The position numbers and the translations under genes are program-made. The notes under the pieces were generated by a model, which saw only the letters and a program-made list of their open reading frames with translations, was not told where the DNA came from and searched no databases. A DNA stretch of 64,000 nucleotides from CAZADA01 sp964568975 (GTDB lineage Bacteria; Pseudomonadota; Alphaproteobacteria; Caulobacterales; Maricaulaceae), in contig CAZMSO010000004.1 in NCBI GenBank assembly GCA_964568975.1, positions 1 to 64,000 on the forward strand. Direction: 5' to 3'. Positions 52,467 to 60,257 of the stretch are shown piece by piece (position 1 is the stretch's first letter; each line of letters opens with the position of its first letter).

Positions 52467-54611
52467 ATGGATTCAGCGCTCTTGTTCATTGTGATTGCGG
52501 GCTTAGCGGCGGTCGCCTTCGGGGCGGTGCAAACGCGGTCACTGCTGGCGGCGAGCGCCGGGGACGCGCGAATGCAAGAAATTGCGTTGGCGATTCAAGA
52601 AGGCGCGGACGCGTATCTCAAGCGCCAATACACGACCATTGCGATAGTCGGCGGCGGCGTGTTGTTGGTCGTGTTGGTGACGCTCGGCGTGTGGGTGGCC
52701 TTAGGCTTTTTGGTGGGCGCGGTGTTGTCGGGCGCGGCGGGCTTTGCGGGCATGCTCGTGTCGGTGCGCGCGAATGTGCGCACGACGGAGGCCTCTAAGA
52801 CCGGGCTGGCGGAGGGGCTGCACATCGCCTTCCGGGCGGGGGCGGTGACGGGGCTGCTGGTGGCGGGCCTCGCGCTGTTGGGCTTGAGCCTCTATTACGT
52901 CTTTTTGACCGCGGGCGTGGGCTTGTCGCCGGTTGGCCGCGACGTGGTCGGCGGCCTGGTCGGCTTGAGCTTCGGTGCGTCGCTCATTTCGATTTTTGCG
53001 CGTTTGGGCGGTGGGATCTTCACCAAAGGCGCGGACGTCGGCGGGGACATGGTCGGTAAAGTCGAGGCGGGCATTCCCGAAGACGACCCGCGCAACGCCG
53101 CCACCATCGCGGACAATGTGGGTGATAATGTCGGCGATTGCGCCGGCATGGCCGCGGACTTGTTTGAGACGTATGTGGTGACGATCGCCGCGACGATGGT
53201 GCTGGCGAGCATTTTCTTCAAAGACGCGATTGTGGGCGGGGATGTCGGCGTGATCCTCTTGCCGTTGTTGATTGCGGCGGGCTGTATTTTCGCGAGCATC
53301 GCGGGCGTGTATTTCGTGCGTTTGGGCAAATCGAACGCGGTGATGCCGGCGTTGTACAAGGGCTTCATCGCCACGGCCGTGTTGTCGATCCCTATCATCG
53401 CCGGAGCTGTGGAGGCGGCCGTCGGTCTTGACGACGTGGTGTTGGCGTCCGATGGGCGCAGCTTCACGGGCGCGAGCTTGTTTTTCTGCGGTGTGTTGGG
53501 TTTGGCGGTGACGGGCGCGATTGTTTGGATCACGGAGTACTATACGGGCACGGATTTCCGGCCTGTGCGCTCAGTGGCCCAAGCGTCGGTCTCCGGCCAT
53601 GGCACGAATGTGATCCAAGGCTTGGCGGTGTCGCTGGAGTCCACGGCGCTGCCGACGCTGGTGATCGTGTTCGGCATCATCACGACGTACAACTTGGCGG
53701 GCCTTTACGGGGTGGCGATTGCGGTGACGGCGATGCTCGCCCTTGCAGGCATGGTTGTTGCGCTCGACGCCTTCGGCCCGGTCACGGACAACGCCGGCGG
53801 CATTGCTGAAATGGCGGGTCTGCCGGGCGAGGTGCGCACCACCACCGACACCCTCGACGCGGTCGGCAACACCACGAAAGCCGTCACCAAGGGGTACGCC
53901 ATCGGCTCGGCCGGCCTTGGCGCGCTGGTGCTGTTCGCCACCTACACCGAAGACATCAAACACTTCGCCGAAGACGCCGCTCCGGGCTCGTTCTTTGACG
54001 GCGTCAGCGTCGATTTCGCGTTGAGCAACCCTTATGTGGTGGTCGGCCTGCTGATTGGCGGGCTGTTGCCCTTCTTGTTCGGCGGCATGAGCATGATGGC
54101 CGTCGGCCGCGCCGCGCAAGCGGTGGTCGATGAAGTGCGCCGCCAGTTCCGCGAAATTCCCGGTATTATGGAAGGCAAGAACAAGCCTGATTATGGCAAA
54201 GCGGTGGATTTGCTGACGACGGCTGCGATTAAGGAAATGATCGCCCCGTCTTTGTTGCCGGTTTTGTCGCCCATCGTTTTGTTCGTGGTGATCAACGCCG
54301 TCGCTGGCAAAGAGCAGGCGCTGGCGAGCGTCGGGGCGATGCTGCTTGGCGTGATCGTGACGGGTCTCTTCGTGGCGATCTCCATGACCTCCGGCGGCGG
54401 CGCCTGGGACAACGCCAAGAAGTCATTTGAGGACGGCTTTAAGGACCGCGACGGCGTCGTCCACCACAAAGGATCGGAGGCGCATAAGGCCGCCGTCACC
54501 GGCGACACCGTGGGCGATCCATATAAGGACACCTCCGGTCCGGCGGTGAACCCGATGATCAAGATCACCAACATTGTCGCGCTGCTGCTGTTAGCGGCGC
54601 TCGCGGGGTAG
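52467..54611 (+). CDS. hppA: Membrane-bound proton-translocating pyrophosphatase
   Basis: This enzyme couples hydrolysis of pyrophosphate to proton pumping across the inner membrane. The 714-residue, about 16-helix protein has the substrate-binding loops DVGGDMVGKVEAGIPEDDPRN, DNVGDNVGDCAGMAADLFE and DTVGDPYKDTSGPAVNPMIK, all intact. The GNTTKA motif carries Lys where K+-dependent enzymes have Ala, so it should be of the K+-independent, H+-pumping class. ATG 52467 has TGAGGGG upstream and begins the first helix directly; upstream in-frame codons encode no conserved sequence. A GC hairpin follows 28 bases after the stop. Confidence 0.96.
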   Translation: MDSALLFIVIAGLAAVAFGAVQTRSLLAASAGDARMQEIALAIQEGADAYLKRQYTTIAIVGGGVLLVVLVTLGVWVALGFLVGAVLSGAAGFAGMLVSVRANVRTTEASKTGLAEGLHIAFRAGAVTGLLVAGLALLGLSLYYVFLTAGVGLSPVGRDVVGGLVGLSFGASLISIFARLGGGIFTKGADVGGDMVGKVEAGIPEDDPRNAATIADNVGDNVGDCAGMAADLFETYVVTIAATMVLASIFFKDAIVGGDVGVILLPLLIAAGCIFASIAGVYFVRLGKSNAVMPALYKGFIATAVLSIPIIAGAVEAAVGLDDVVLASDGRSFTGASLFFCGVLGLAVTGAIVWITEYYTGTDFRPVRSVAQASVSGHGTNVIQGLAVSLESTALPTLVIVFGIITTYNLAGLYGVAIAVTAMLALAGMVVALDAFGPVTDNAGGIAEMAGLPGEVRTTTDTLDAVGNTTKAVTKGYAIGSAGLGALVLFATYTEDIKHFAEDAAPGSFFDGVSVDFALSNPYVVVGLLIGGLLPFLFGGMSMMAVGRAAQAVVDEVRRQFREIPGIMEGKNKPDYGKAVDLLTTAAIKEMIAPSLLPVLSPIVLFVVINAVAGKEQALASVGAMLLGVIVTGLFVAISMTSGGGAWDNAKKSFEDGFKDRDGVVHHKGSEAHKAAVTGDTVGDPYKDTSGPAVNPMIKITNIVALLLLAALAG

Positions 54612-54638
54612 GTGGCGGGTTTCGATATGGCAGTTCAT

Positions 54639-54659
54639 GCGGCGCGGCAGCCGCGCCGC
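54639..54659 (+). terminator. GC hairpin after hppA
   Basis: GCGGCGCGGC pairs with GCCGCGCCGC around a single A (in practice a shorter stem with a five-base loop), 28 bases after the hppA stop. It has no T-run. Confidence 0.45.
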
Positions 54660-54704
54660 CGACAGTCGCCCGTCGACGACGCGGCCGCACCACCGCGCCC
54701 CCAG

Positions 54705-54821
54705 CTACACAGTCATCATTGCGAGTGAGTCCAAGCACGCCACAAGGACGAGCGAGGTCATCGCGCCGCCCATAATGAGCGACATCACGACGTGACCTGG
54801 CTTTTTGTTACGCGTCATCAT
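54705..54821 (-). CDS. Candidate 38-residue membrane or lipoprotein peptide
   Basis: A short frame with a strong ribosome site: AAAGGAG (54828-54833) stands six bases before tandem ATG codons. The product is MMTRNKKPG followed by a hydrophobic stretch (about 11-28) and LVAC at 26-29, which fits a lipobox, then nine residues to the stop (TAG). It could be a tiny lipoprotein of entericidin-like architecture or a single-helix membrane peptide. Methionine is frequent (8 of 38). Upstream is a 13-bp palindrome CGGTGTCACACCG (54847-54859) that may regulate it. I know of no homologue. Confidence 0.5.
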   Translation of the reverse strand: MMTRNKKPGHVVMSLIMGGAMTSLVLVACLDSLAMMTV

Positions 54822-54846
54822 CACAGTCTCCTTTAAGGATTGCAGC

Positions 54847-54859
54847 CGGTGTCACACCG
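54847..54859. promoter_or_regulatory. 13-bp palindrome upstream of the 38-residue ORF
   Basis: CGGTGT-C-ACACCG is a perfect inverted repeat located 14 bases before the AAGGAG of the small ORF. It could be an operator or a leader hairpin. Confidence 0.35.
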
Positions 54860-54997
54860 CGTCGGCTTGGCGCGGACCGCCGGAACCGCCCGGCGACACG
54901 CTCTTTGTGCCCGCCTCACAGGGAGCCCTCTGTCGTCCTCAGCACACAGACCAGATCGTCGCCGATTTTGAGTGATGTCGTCCGGCTGCAGCCTGTT

Positions 54998-55042
54998 CAG
55001 CCTCAGCCCGCCCGGCCTCAGCCCGCCCAGCCTCAGCCCGCG
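54998..55042. repeat. Three copies of a 15-bp unit at the dehalogenase 3' end
   Basis: The unit CAGCCTCAGCCCGCC is repeated three times with two substitutions. The last copy covers the stop codon and final codons of the minus-strand dehalogenase gene, so the coding end itself has been duplicated downstream. Confidence 0.85.
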
Positions 55043-55947
55043 AGGCCGAACCGCGTGAGGGCGGCTTCCGCAATGGGCCGTCCATGCTCCTGCACGAAAT
55101 GGCCGCCTTCAGGGATTTCCATCGGCTCAGGGCAGTTTCGAATTACGCCGGCCAGGCGCCGCATGACGTCCATGCCGAGCACGGGATCGCGCATGCCCAC
55201 GGCCATAAAGCTCTCGCCGGACCAGCGCTCAGACCAAAAGCGCGCGGCCGCCTTCGAGATGTCGACGCCCGGCATTTCCGGGCTGATCGGCACAAGCTCG
55301 GGAAAGCGGCGCACGCCCGCTTTGTGGCGCTGGTCGGGGAAGGGCGCGTCATAGGCGGCGGCCTCGGCGTCGGTCATGCCTTGGGTTCCACGTTGGATCA
55401 GCGCGCCCACCGCAAGGTCCGGCTGGCTGGCGGCGTAGGCCTTCCACGCCATGAACCCGTCGCCCGGCGACACCCCGACGCCAAGACCCGTGTTCATAAT
55501 GATCACGCGGGTGTAGCGGTCCGGCGCCTCCATGGGCAGGGTCAGCCCTAAAAGGCCGCCCCAATCCTGGACCACGAGACAGACATTGCCGAGGGCCATC
55601 CGCTCCACAAACGCCAGGCCCACGCCGCGATGCCAATCAAAGGTGTAGACCGCGTCGTCCACCGGTTTGTCCGACCGGCCGAAACCGAACCAATCAAACG
55701 CGATGACGCGATGGCCCGCGTCGACAAAGACAGGAATCATTTTGCGGTAAAGATAGGACCAACTTGGTTCCCCGTGCAGGCACAAGACCGTGACGTCGGC
55801 ATCCGCAGGGCCTTCGTCAATGTAATGCAGCCGTAGCCCTTCATACCCGGGCAGATCCTCGATATAGCGCGGCGGATACGGCCAGTCGGGCAGGTCGGCG
55901 AAGCGCGCGTCCGGCGTGCGCAGGGCCTCGATGGCGGCGGTGGACAT
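55033..55947 (-). CDS. dhlA: Haloalkane dehalogenase (HLD-I type)
   Basis: An alpha/beta hydrolase that cleaves carbon-halogen bonds by water. The 304 residues show LCLHGEPSWSYLYRKM (oxyanion Glu/Trp region), FDWFGFGRSDKP, and the nucleophile elbow VVQDWGGLLGLTLP with Asp 128 and the halide-binding Trp 129. GMRDPVLG holds the acid and EGGHFVQEHG the catalytic His. The order Asp-Asp-His with the acid late in the chain is the HLD-I pattern of DhlA. ATG 55947 has AGGAGCGC upstream. It is divergent from lpdA. The natural substrate is unknown, and the symbol is by similarity only. Confidence 0.88.
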   Translation of the reverse strand: MSTAAIEALRTPDARFADLPDWPYPPRYIEDLPGYEGLRLHYIDEGPADADVTVLCLHGEPSWSYLYRKMIPVFVDAGHRVIAFDWFGFGRSDKPVDDAVYTFDWHRGVGLAFVERMALGNVCLVVQDWGGLLGLTLPMEAPDRYTRVIIMNTGLGVGVSPGDGFMAWKAYAASQPDLAVGALIQRGTQGMTDAEAAAYDAPFPDQRHKAGVRRFPELVPISPEMPGVDISKAAARFWSERWSGESFMAVGMRDPVLGMDVMRRLAGVIRNCPEPMEIPEGGHFVQEHGRPIAEAALTRFGLAG

Positions 55948-56024
55948 CAACAGCGCTCCTGTCATGTACGGTGGGTGAGGCGTGAGTATAGCGGCGCAAT
56001 CGCCGCGCACCGGAGGAAATCACG

Positions 56025-57443
56025 ATGGCGGCCTTAGACTTTGACATGATCGTCGTGGGCGCGGGTCCCGGCGGGTATGTGGCCGCCATCCGCGCGGCGC
56101 AGCTTGGCATGAAGACCGCTATTGTCGAACGTGAGCATCTCGGCGGGATTTGCTTGAATTGGGGGTGCATCCCCACAAAGGCGTTGTTGCGCACGGCGGA
56201 GGTGTATCATCTCGCGCAGCATGGCGAGGCGTTTGGGTTAAAGACTGACGGGCTGAGCTTTGATCTCGACGCCGTGGTCAAACGCTCGCGCCAAGTCGCC
56301 AAGCAGCTCTCCGGCGGCGTCGGCTTCTTGATGAAGAAGAACAAAGTCGACGTGATTGACGGCGACGCCCGGTTTGAGCGCGGCAATGGCGCGCCGGTCG
56401 TTATGGTGCGCGACAAAAACGGCGGCGAGCGGCGCATCACCGCCAAACATGTGATCGCCGCCACGGGCGCGCGCGCGCGCACCCTCCCGCAAGCCGGGCT
56501 TGAACCCGATGGCGCGCTTGTGTGGACCTACAAAGAAGCGATGGTCCCCGACGCCATGCCGCAGCGGCTGTTGGTCGTCGGCTCCGGCGCCATCGGCATT
56601 GAGTTTGCGAGCTTTTACCGCACCCTTGGCGCCGAGGTGACGGTGGTGGAGATGCTCGACCGCATCCTGCCGGTGGAGGATGAGGAGATTTCAGCCTTCG
56701 CGCGCAAGCAATTCGAAAAGCAAGGCATGACGATCCTCACCGGCGCCACGATCACCGGGCTGGAAAAGGGCGCGACAAGCGCGCGCGCGACCATCCAAAC
56801 CACGGACGGCGCGACACAGACAGTGGAGGCCGATCGCGTGATCCTCGCCATTGGGATTGTCGGCAATTCCGACGGTTTGGGCCTGGAGAGCGTCGGCGCG
56901 CGGGTCGAGCGCAGCCATGTCCTTGTCGATGATAAAGGCGACACGGGCGCGCCGGGGCTGTCTGCGATCGGCGACCTCACGGGCCCGCCTTGGCTGGCGC
57001 ACAAAGCCTCCCATGAGGGTGTGGCGGCGGTGGAGCGCGTCGCGGGCCTGCCCCATGTGCATGGGCTTGATGTGGCGGGCATTCCCGGCTGCACGTATTG
57101 CATGCCGCAAGTCGCGTCCGTGGGTTTGACGGAAGCGAAGGCCAAAGACGCCGGCCATGAGGTGCGTGTGGGCCGCTTCCCCTTCATCGGCAATGGCAAA
57201 GCGATCGCTCTGGGCGAGCCGGAGGGCCTCGTGAAAACCGTGTTTGACGCCAAGACGGGCGAGCTGCTCGGCGCCCACATGATCGGCGCGGAAGTAACGG
57301 AGCTGATCCAGGGCTACGCCATCGCTAAGACGCTGGAGACGACGGAGCAGGAGCTGATGCAGACCGTGTTCCCGCATCCGACGCTCTCTGAGATGATGCA
57401 TGAGAGCGTGCTGGACGCCTACGGCCGCGTCGTCCACATCTGA
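56025..57443 (+). CDS. lpdA: Dihydrolipoyl dehydrogenase
   Basis: This is the FAD-dependent E3 subunit of 2-oxoacid dehydrogenase complexes. The 472-residue protein has VGAGPGGYVAAIRAA (FAD site), the redox disulfide in GGICLNWGCIPTKALL, a second GSGAIGIEFASFY NAD site, and the C-terminal catalytic HPTLSEMMHE (His-Glu pair). No E1/E2 genes are adjacent; a free-standing E3, perhaps serving several complexes, is likely. ATG 56025 follows GGAGGAAATCACG. A hairpin follows the stop. Confidence 0.96.
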   Translation: MAALDFDMIVVGAGPGGYVAAIRAAQLGMKTAIVEREHLGGICLNWGCIPTKALLRTAEVYHLAQHGEAFGLKTDGLSFDLDAVVKRSRQVAKQLSGGVGFLMKKNKVDVIDGDARFERGNGAPVVMVRDKNGGERRITAKHVIAATGARARTLPQAGLEPDGALVWTYKEAMVPDAMPQRLLVVGSGAIGIEFASFYRTLGAEVTVVEMLDRILPVEDEEISAFARKQFEKQGMTILTGATITGLEKGATSARATIQTTDGATQTVEADRVILAIGIVGNSDGLGLESVGARVERSHVLVDDKGDTGAPGLSAIGDLTGPPWLAHKASHEGVAAVERVAGLPHVHGLDVAGIPGCTYCMPQVASVGLTEAKAKDAGHEVRVGRFPFIGNGKAIALGEPEGLVKTVFDAKTGELLGAHMIGAEVTELIQGYAIAKTLETTEQELMQTVFPHPTLSEMMHESVLDAYGRVVHI

Positions 57444-57478
57444 CCGGCGCCGGCGGCGGTGTCTGTGATCCGCCGGTC
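57442..57478 (+). terminator. Hairpin after lpdA
   Basis: GACCGGCG (57442-57449) pairs with CGCCGGTC (57471-57478). An alternative inner stem CCGGCGG/CCGCCGG (57450-57456 / 57470-57476) competes with it. It overlaps the lpdA stop codon and has no T-run. Confidence 0.4.
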
Positions 57479-57539
57479 GGCTGACAGGCGCGGCGTCCCG
57501 GAACGCCCGAAGGGCTTATCCGAGACCCATGCGCTTTCT

Positions 57540-57584
57540 GCGAGCGCGCCGCTTGCGAGCGCGCCGCCTGCGAGCGCGCGGCTT
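57540..57584. repeat. Three copies of a 15-bp unit between lpdA and hypE
   Basis: GCGAGCGCGCCGCTT is repeated three times in tandem with one change in each of the later copies. Confidence 0.85.
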
Positions 57585-57738
57585 GGGGCGCGGGCCTCGT
57601 CGCTGACGCCCCTCGGCCTGGGGCGCGGTGGTTTTTCAGCGGCTCTCATCGCCCTGCGTGAGTGCTCGCAGCCCTGACCCCCGACCGCTTTCCCTTCGTC
57701 AGCGCGCGTGTGAGCGCGTCCGCCCTCCGGTCGCGGCG

Positions 57739-57769
57739 GCCGCGCGCGTGTGGACGTGACGCGCGCGGC
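57739..57769 (-). terminator. GC hairpin after hypE
   Basis: GCCGCGCGCGT (57739-57749) pairs with ACGCGCGCGGC (57759-57769): 11 perfect pairs and a nine-base loop, directly after the hypE stop on the minus strand. There is no T-run, but it is well placed to end the hyp operon transcript. Confidence 0.5.
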
Positions 57770-58840
57770 TCAGCAAATGCGCGGCAGCGGGTCGCCGACG
57801 AGCCAGTCCACCATGCGCCGCCCGCCGAGCGCGGTTTCCATCTGAACAAAACCGTCGGGGTCCTCCACCACCTCGCCGATGACGGCCGCCTCCGCGCCCA
57901 AGGGATGGGCCGCCATCGCCGCACGCGCGGCCTCGGCATGCTCTGGCGCGACGATGGCGATCAACTTGCCTTCATTGGCGAGGTAAAGCGGATCAACGCC
58001 GAGGATTTCGCTCGCCGCCTCCACGGTCCGGCGCACCGGGATGGCGGCTTCGCGCAACAGCGCGCCGGTTCCGCTCGCGCGGCAAATCTCGTTGATTGCG
58101 GTCGCCAGTCCGCCGCGGGTGGGATCGCGCAGCACGCGCGCCGGCGCGGCGGCCAGCAGGGCGGCCGCAAGCTCGTGGAGCGCGGCGGTGTCGCTGCGGA
58201 TCGGGGCCGACAGCGGCAACGCCTCGCGCGCGGCGAGGATTGTCACGCCATGATCGCCGATCGGCCCTGAGACAAGGATCACGTCGCCCGGGCGCGCGCG
58301 GTGGGCGGCGGGCGGCGTGGCGACCGCGTCAGGGATCGCGCCGACGCCGGTGGTGGTGATGAACACGCCGTCGCCCTTGCCGCGTTCGACGACTTTGGTG
58401 TCGCCGGCGATGATGGCGACGCCGGCGGCGCGGGCGGCGTCGGCCATGGAGTCCACGATCCGCGAGAGGTCGGCGAGGGGAAAGCCTTCCTCCAGAATGA
58501 AGCCGGCGGTGAGGTGGCGCGGCGTCGCGCCGCCCATGGCGATGTCGTTGATCGTGCCGTGGACGGACAAGCAGCCAATGTCGCCGCCGGGAAAAAACAG
58601 GGGACTCACCACATGGCCGTCCGTGGCGATCACCATGCGCGCGCTTCCCGCGAAGGCGGCGCTGTCATCGCCGGCGTCGAGGGCGGGGTTGGCGAAGGCG
58701 GGGCGGAACAGCTCTTCAAACAGCTGGGCCGACGCCTTGCCGCCGGCGCCGTGAGTGAGTTCGACGGCGCCTCTGGCGACGTCAAGTTTGCGGGCGAACA
58801 AGCGGCTCGGCGCGGCGCGCGTCGCAGGGGCCTCAGTCAT
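57770..58840 (-). CDS. hypE: Hydrogenase maturation protein HypE
   Basis: HypE dehydrates the carbamoyl group, received from HypF on its C-terminal cysteine, to the cyanide ligand of the NiFe site. The 356 residues have VELTHGAGGKASAQLFEELF, ATDGHVVSPLFFPGGDIG, VHGTINDIAMGGA, DPTRGGLATAINE and the terminal PRIC with Cys last, as required. ATG 58840 overlaps the hypD stop by four bases. It is the last gene of the operon, followed directly by an 11-bp GC hairpin. Confidence 0.96.
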   Translation of the reverse strand: MTEAPATRAAPSRLFARKLDVARGAVELTHGAGGKASAQLFEELFRPAFANPALDAGDDSAAFAGSARMVIATDGHVVSPLFFPGGDIGCLSVHGTINDIAMGGATPRHLTAGFILEEGFPLADLSRIVDSMADAARAAGVAIIAGDTKVVERGKGDGVFITTTGVGAIPDAVATPPAAHRARPGDVILVSGPIGDHGVTILAAREALPLSAPIRSDTAALHELAAALLAAAPARVLRDPTRGGLATAINEICRASGTGALLREAAIPVRRTVEAASEILGVDPLYLANEGKLIAIVAPEHAEAARAAMAAHPLGAEAAVIGEVVEDPDGFVQMETALGGRRMVDWLVGDPLPRIC

Positions 58841-59979
58841 TCCGCGGCGACGCGTCCCGGCGCGTCCCGGAACCGGCCGTAGAGATAATAGGCCGCGCAC
58901 GCGCCTTCCGGCGACACCATGCATGAGCCTAGCGGGCGCTCCGGCGTGCATCCCGTTGCGAAGACGGTGCAGTCGCGCGGCGCTTTCTCGCCCCGCAAAA
59001 TCTCTGCGCACGCGCAGGCTTTGTGGTCGGGGCGCGAAACGTAGTCCATGGCGAACTTGGCTTCCGCGTCGAAGGCGGCGTAAGCGTCTGCGAGCCGCAG
59101 CGCGCTGTCGGGAATGGTCCCAAGGCCGCGCCATTCGAACGCATCACGCAGGGAAAACACCTCCGCGCACAAGGCTTGGGCCTGGGCGTTGCCGCCGGGG
59201 CGCACCGCGCGGGCGAAGGCGTTCTCCACCCGCGCGTCGCCCGCGTTGACTTGGCGCACGAGCCGCCAAATCGCCTCAAGGAGATCATTGGGTTCAAAGC
59301 CTGAAATGACGATCGGCTTCGCCCATTGTTCAGCGGCGGCCTCATAGGCCTCCGCGCCGATGATGGTGGAGACATGGCCTGGTCCGACAAAGCCTTGCAC
59401 GCGCGCGCCGGTTTCCCCGGTACCGGTGGTCATGATCGCGTCGATGGCCGCGGGCGTGAGCACGTGGTTGCAGAACACGGAGAAGTTTGTGAGCCCCTTC
59501 GCCGCCGCGGCTTTGACGGCGGCGGCGGTGGGCGGCGTCGTTGTCTCAAAGCCGATGGCGAACAGCACCACCTCGCGATCGGGGTTCTCAGCGGCGAGCT
59601 CCACGGCTTGGGCGGTGGAGTAAATCATGCGCACATCCGCGCCGCGGGATTTCGCCGTGAGCAAGGTCGCCCCGTCCGTGCCCGGCACGCGCATGAGATC
59701 GCCATAAGTGGTGAGGATCACGTCGGGCCGCGACACCGCCAGCGCGATCGCCATGTCCAGCCGCCCCACCGGCAAGACGCAGACCGGGCAGCCGGGCCCG
59801 TGGATCATGCGAATGGTGGATGGCAGCAAGTCTTCAAGCCCGAACCGGCAGAGCGCGTGGGTGTGGCCGCCGCAAAACTCCATAAAGGCGTAGTCGCGGT
59901 CGGGGTCGACCTCGGCGTGGATGCGCGCGCTCAGCGCCCGGGCGGCGGCGGGATCGCGGAATTCGTCGACATATCTCAT
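58837..59979 (-). CDS. hypD: Hydrogenase maturation protein HypD
   Basis: HypD is the Fe-S scaffold that, with HypC, holds the Fe(CN)2CO unit. The 380 residues have MEFCGGHTHALCRFGL, IHGPGCPVCVLP, the FAIGFETTTP motif, CNHVLTPAAI, FVGPGHVSTIIG and the C-terminal Cys set for the [4Fe-4S] cluster (CACAEILRGEKAP, GCTPERPLGSCMVSPEGACAA). All signature cysteines appear present. It is coupled by four-base overlaps to hypC upstream and hypE downstream. Confidence 0.97.
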   Translation of the reverse strand: MRYVDEFRDPAAARALSARIHAEVDPDRDYAFMEFCGGHTHALCRFGLEDLLPSTIRMIHGPGCPVCVLPVGRLDMAIALAVSRPDVILTTYGDLMRVPGTDGATLLTAKSRGADVRMIYSTAQAVELAAENPDREVVLFAIGFETTTPPTAAAVKAAAAKGLTNFSVFCNHVLTPAAIDAIMTTGTGETGARVQGFVGPGHVSTIIGAEAYEAAAEQWAKPIVISGFEPNDLLEAIWRLVRQVNAGDARVENAFARAVRPGGNAQAQALCAEVFSLRDAFEWRGLGTIPDSALRLADAYAAFDAEAKFAMDYVSRPDHKACACAEILRGEKAPRDCTVFATGCTPERPLGSCMVSPEGACAAYYLYGRFRDAPGRVAAE

Positions 59980-60209
59980 AAGGCGGCCTCCTCAGCGACG
60001 CCGGCGGCGCCGTTTTGGGCGGCGATCTGCTCCGCCGCGAGCGCGGGGTCGACCTTCGACAGCGCATAGCCGACGTGGATGATCACGAAGTCGCCAGGCG
60101 CGACGTCCTCCAGAAACGCCAGCGAGATCGGCGCTTGGACGCCGTCCAAGTCGACGGTGGCGACGTCGCCGTCCACTGCAACCACCTGGGCGGGCAAAGC
60201 GAGACACAT
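59976..60209 (-). CDS. hypC: Hydrogenase maturation chaperone HypC
   Basis: A small chaperone that carries the iron unit between HypD and the hydrogenase large subunit. The 77 residues begin MCLALPAQVV, with the essential Cys 2, and include GDFVIIHVGYALSKVD. The C-terminal part is helical and acidic. It overlaps hypD by four bases and follows hypF by 48 bases. It could also be a HupF-type paralogue, but its position next to hypD favours HypC. Confidence 0.95.
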   Translation of the reverse strand: MCLALPAQVVAVDGDVATVDLDGVQAPISLAFLEDVAPGDFVIIHVGYALSKVDPALAAEQIAAQNGAAGVAEEAAL

Positions 60210-60257
60210 GGGCCGTTCCTCCCGTGGGCGGCGTGGGCGGCGTGGGCGTCTGGGGCC

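Larger units (their letters stand above)
54612..55032. other. Intergenic region hppA / haloalkane dehalogenase
   Basis: This stretch of about 420 bases holds a terminator-like hairpin (54639-54659), a 38-codon minus-strand ORF (54705-54821) with a palindrome upstream of it (54847-54859), and the start of a 15-bp repeat (54998-55042). The rest shows nothing clear. Confidence 0.6.
57444..57769. other. Convergent intergenic region lpdA / hypE
   Basis: These 326 bases hold two hairpins (57442-57478, 57739-57769) and a three-copy 15-bp repeat (57540-57584). An open frame across them is low-complexity Ala/Ser/Arg and not believed to be a gene. Confidence 0.6.

Noticed and set aside
57459..57677. 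Open frame between lpdA and hypE
   Set aside because: The product is an Ala/Ser/Arg repeat produced by the 15-bp array; no ribosome site or homology is visible.
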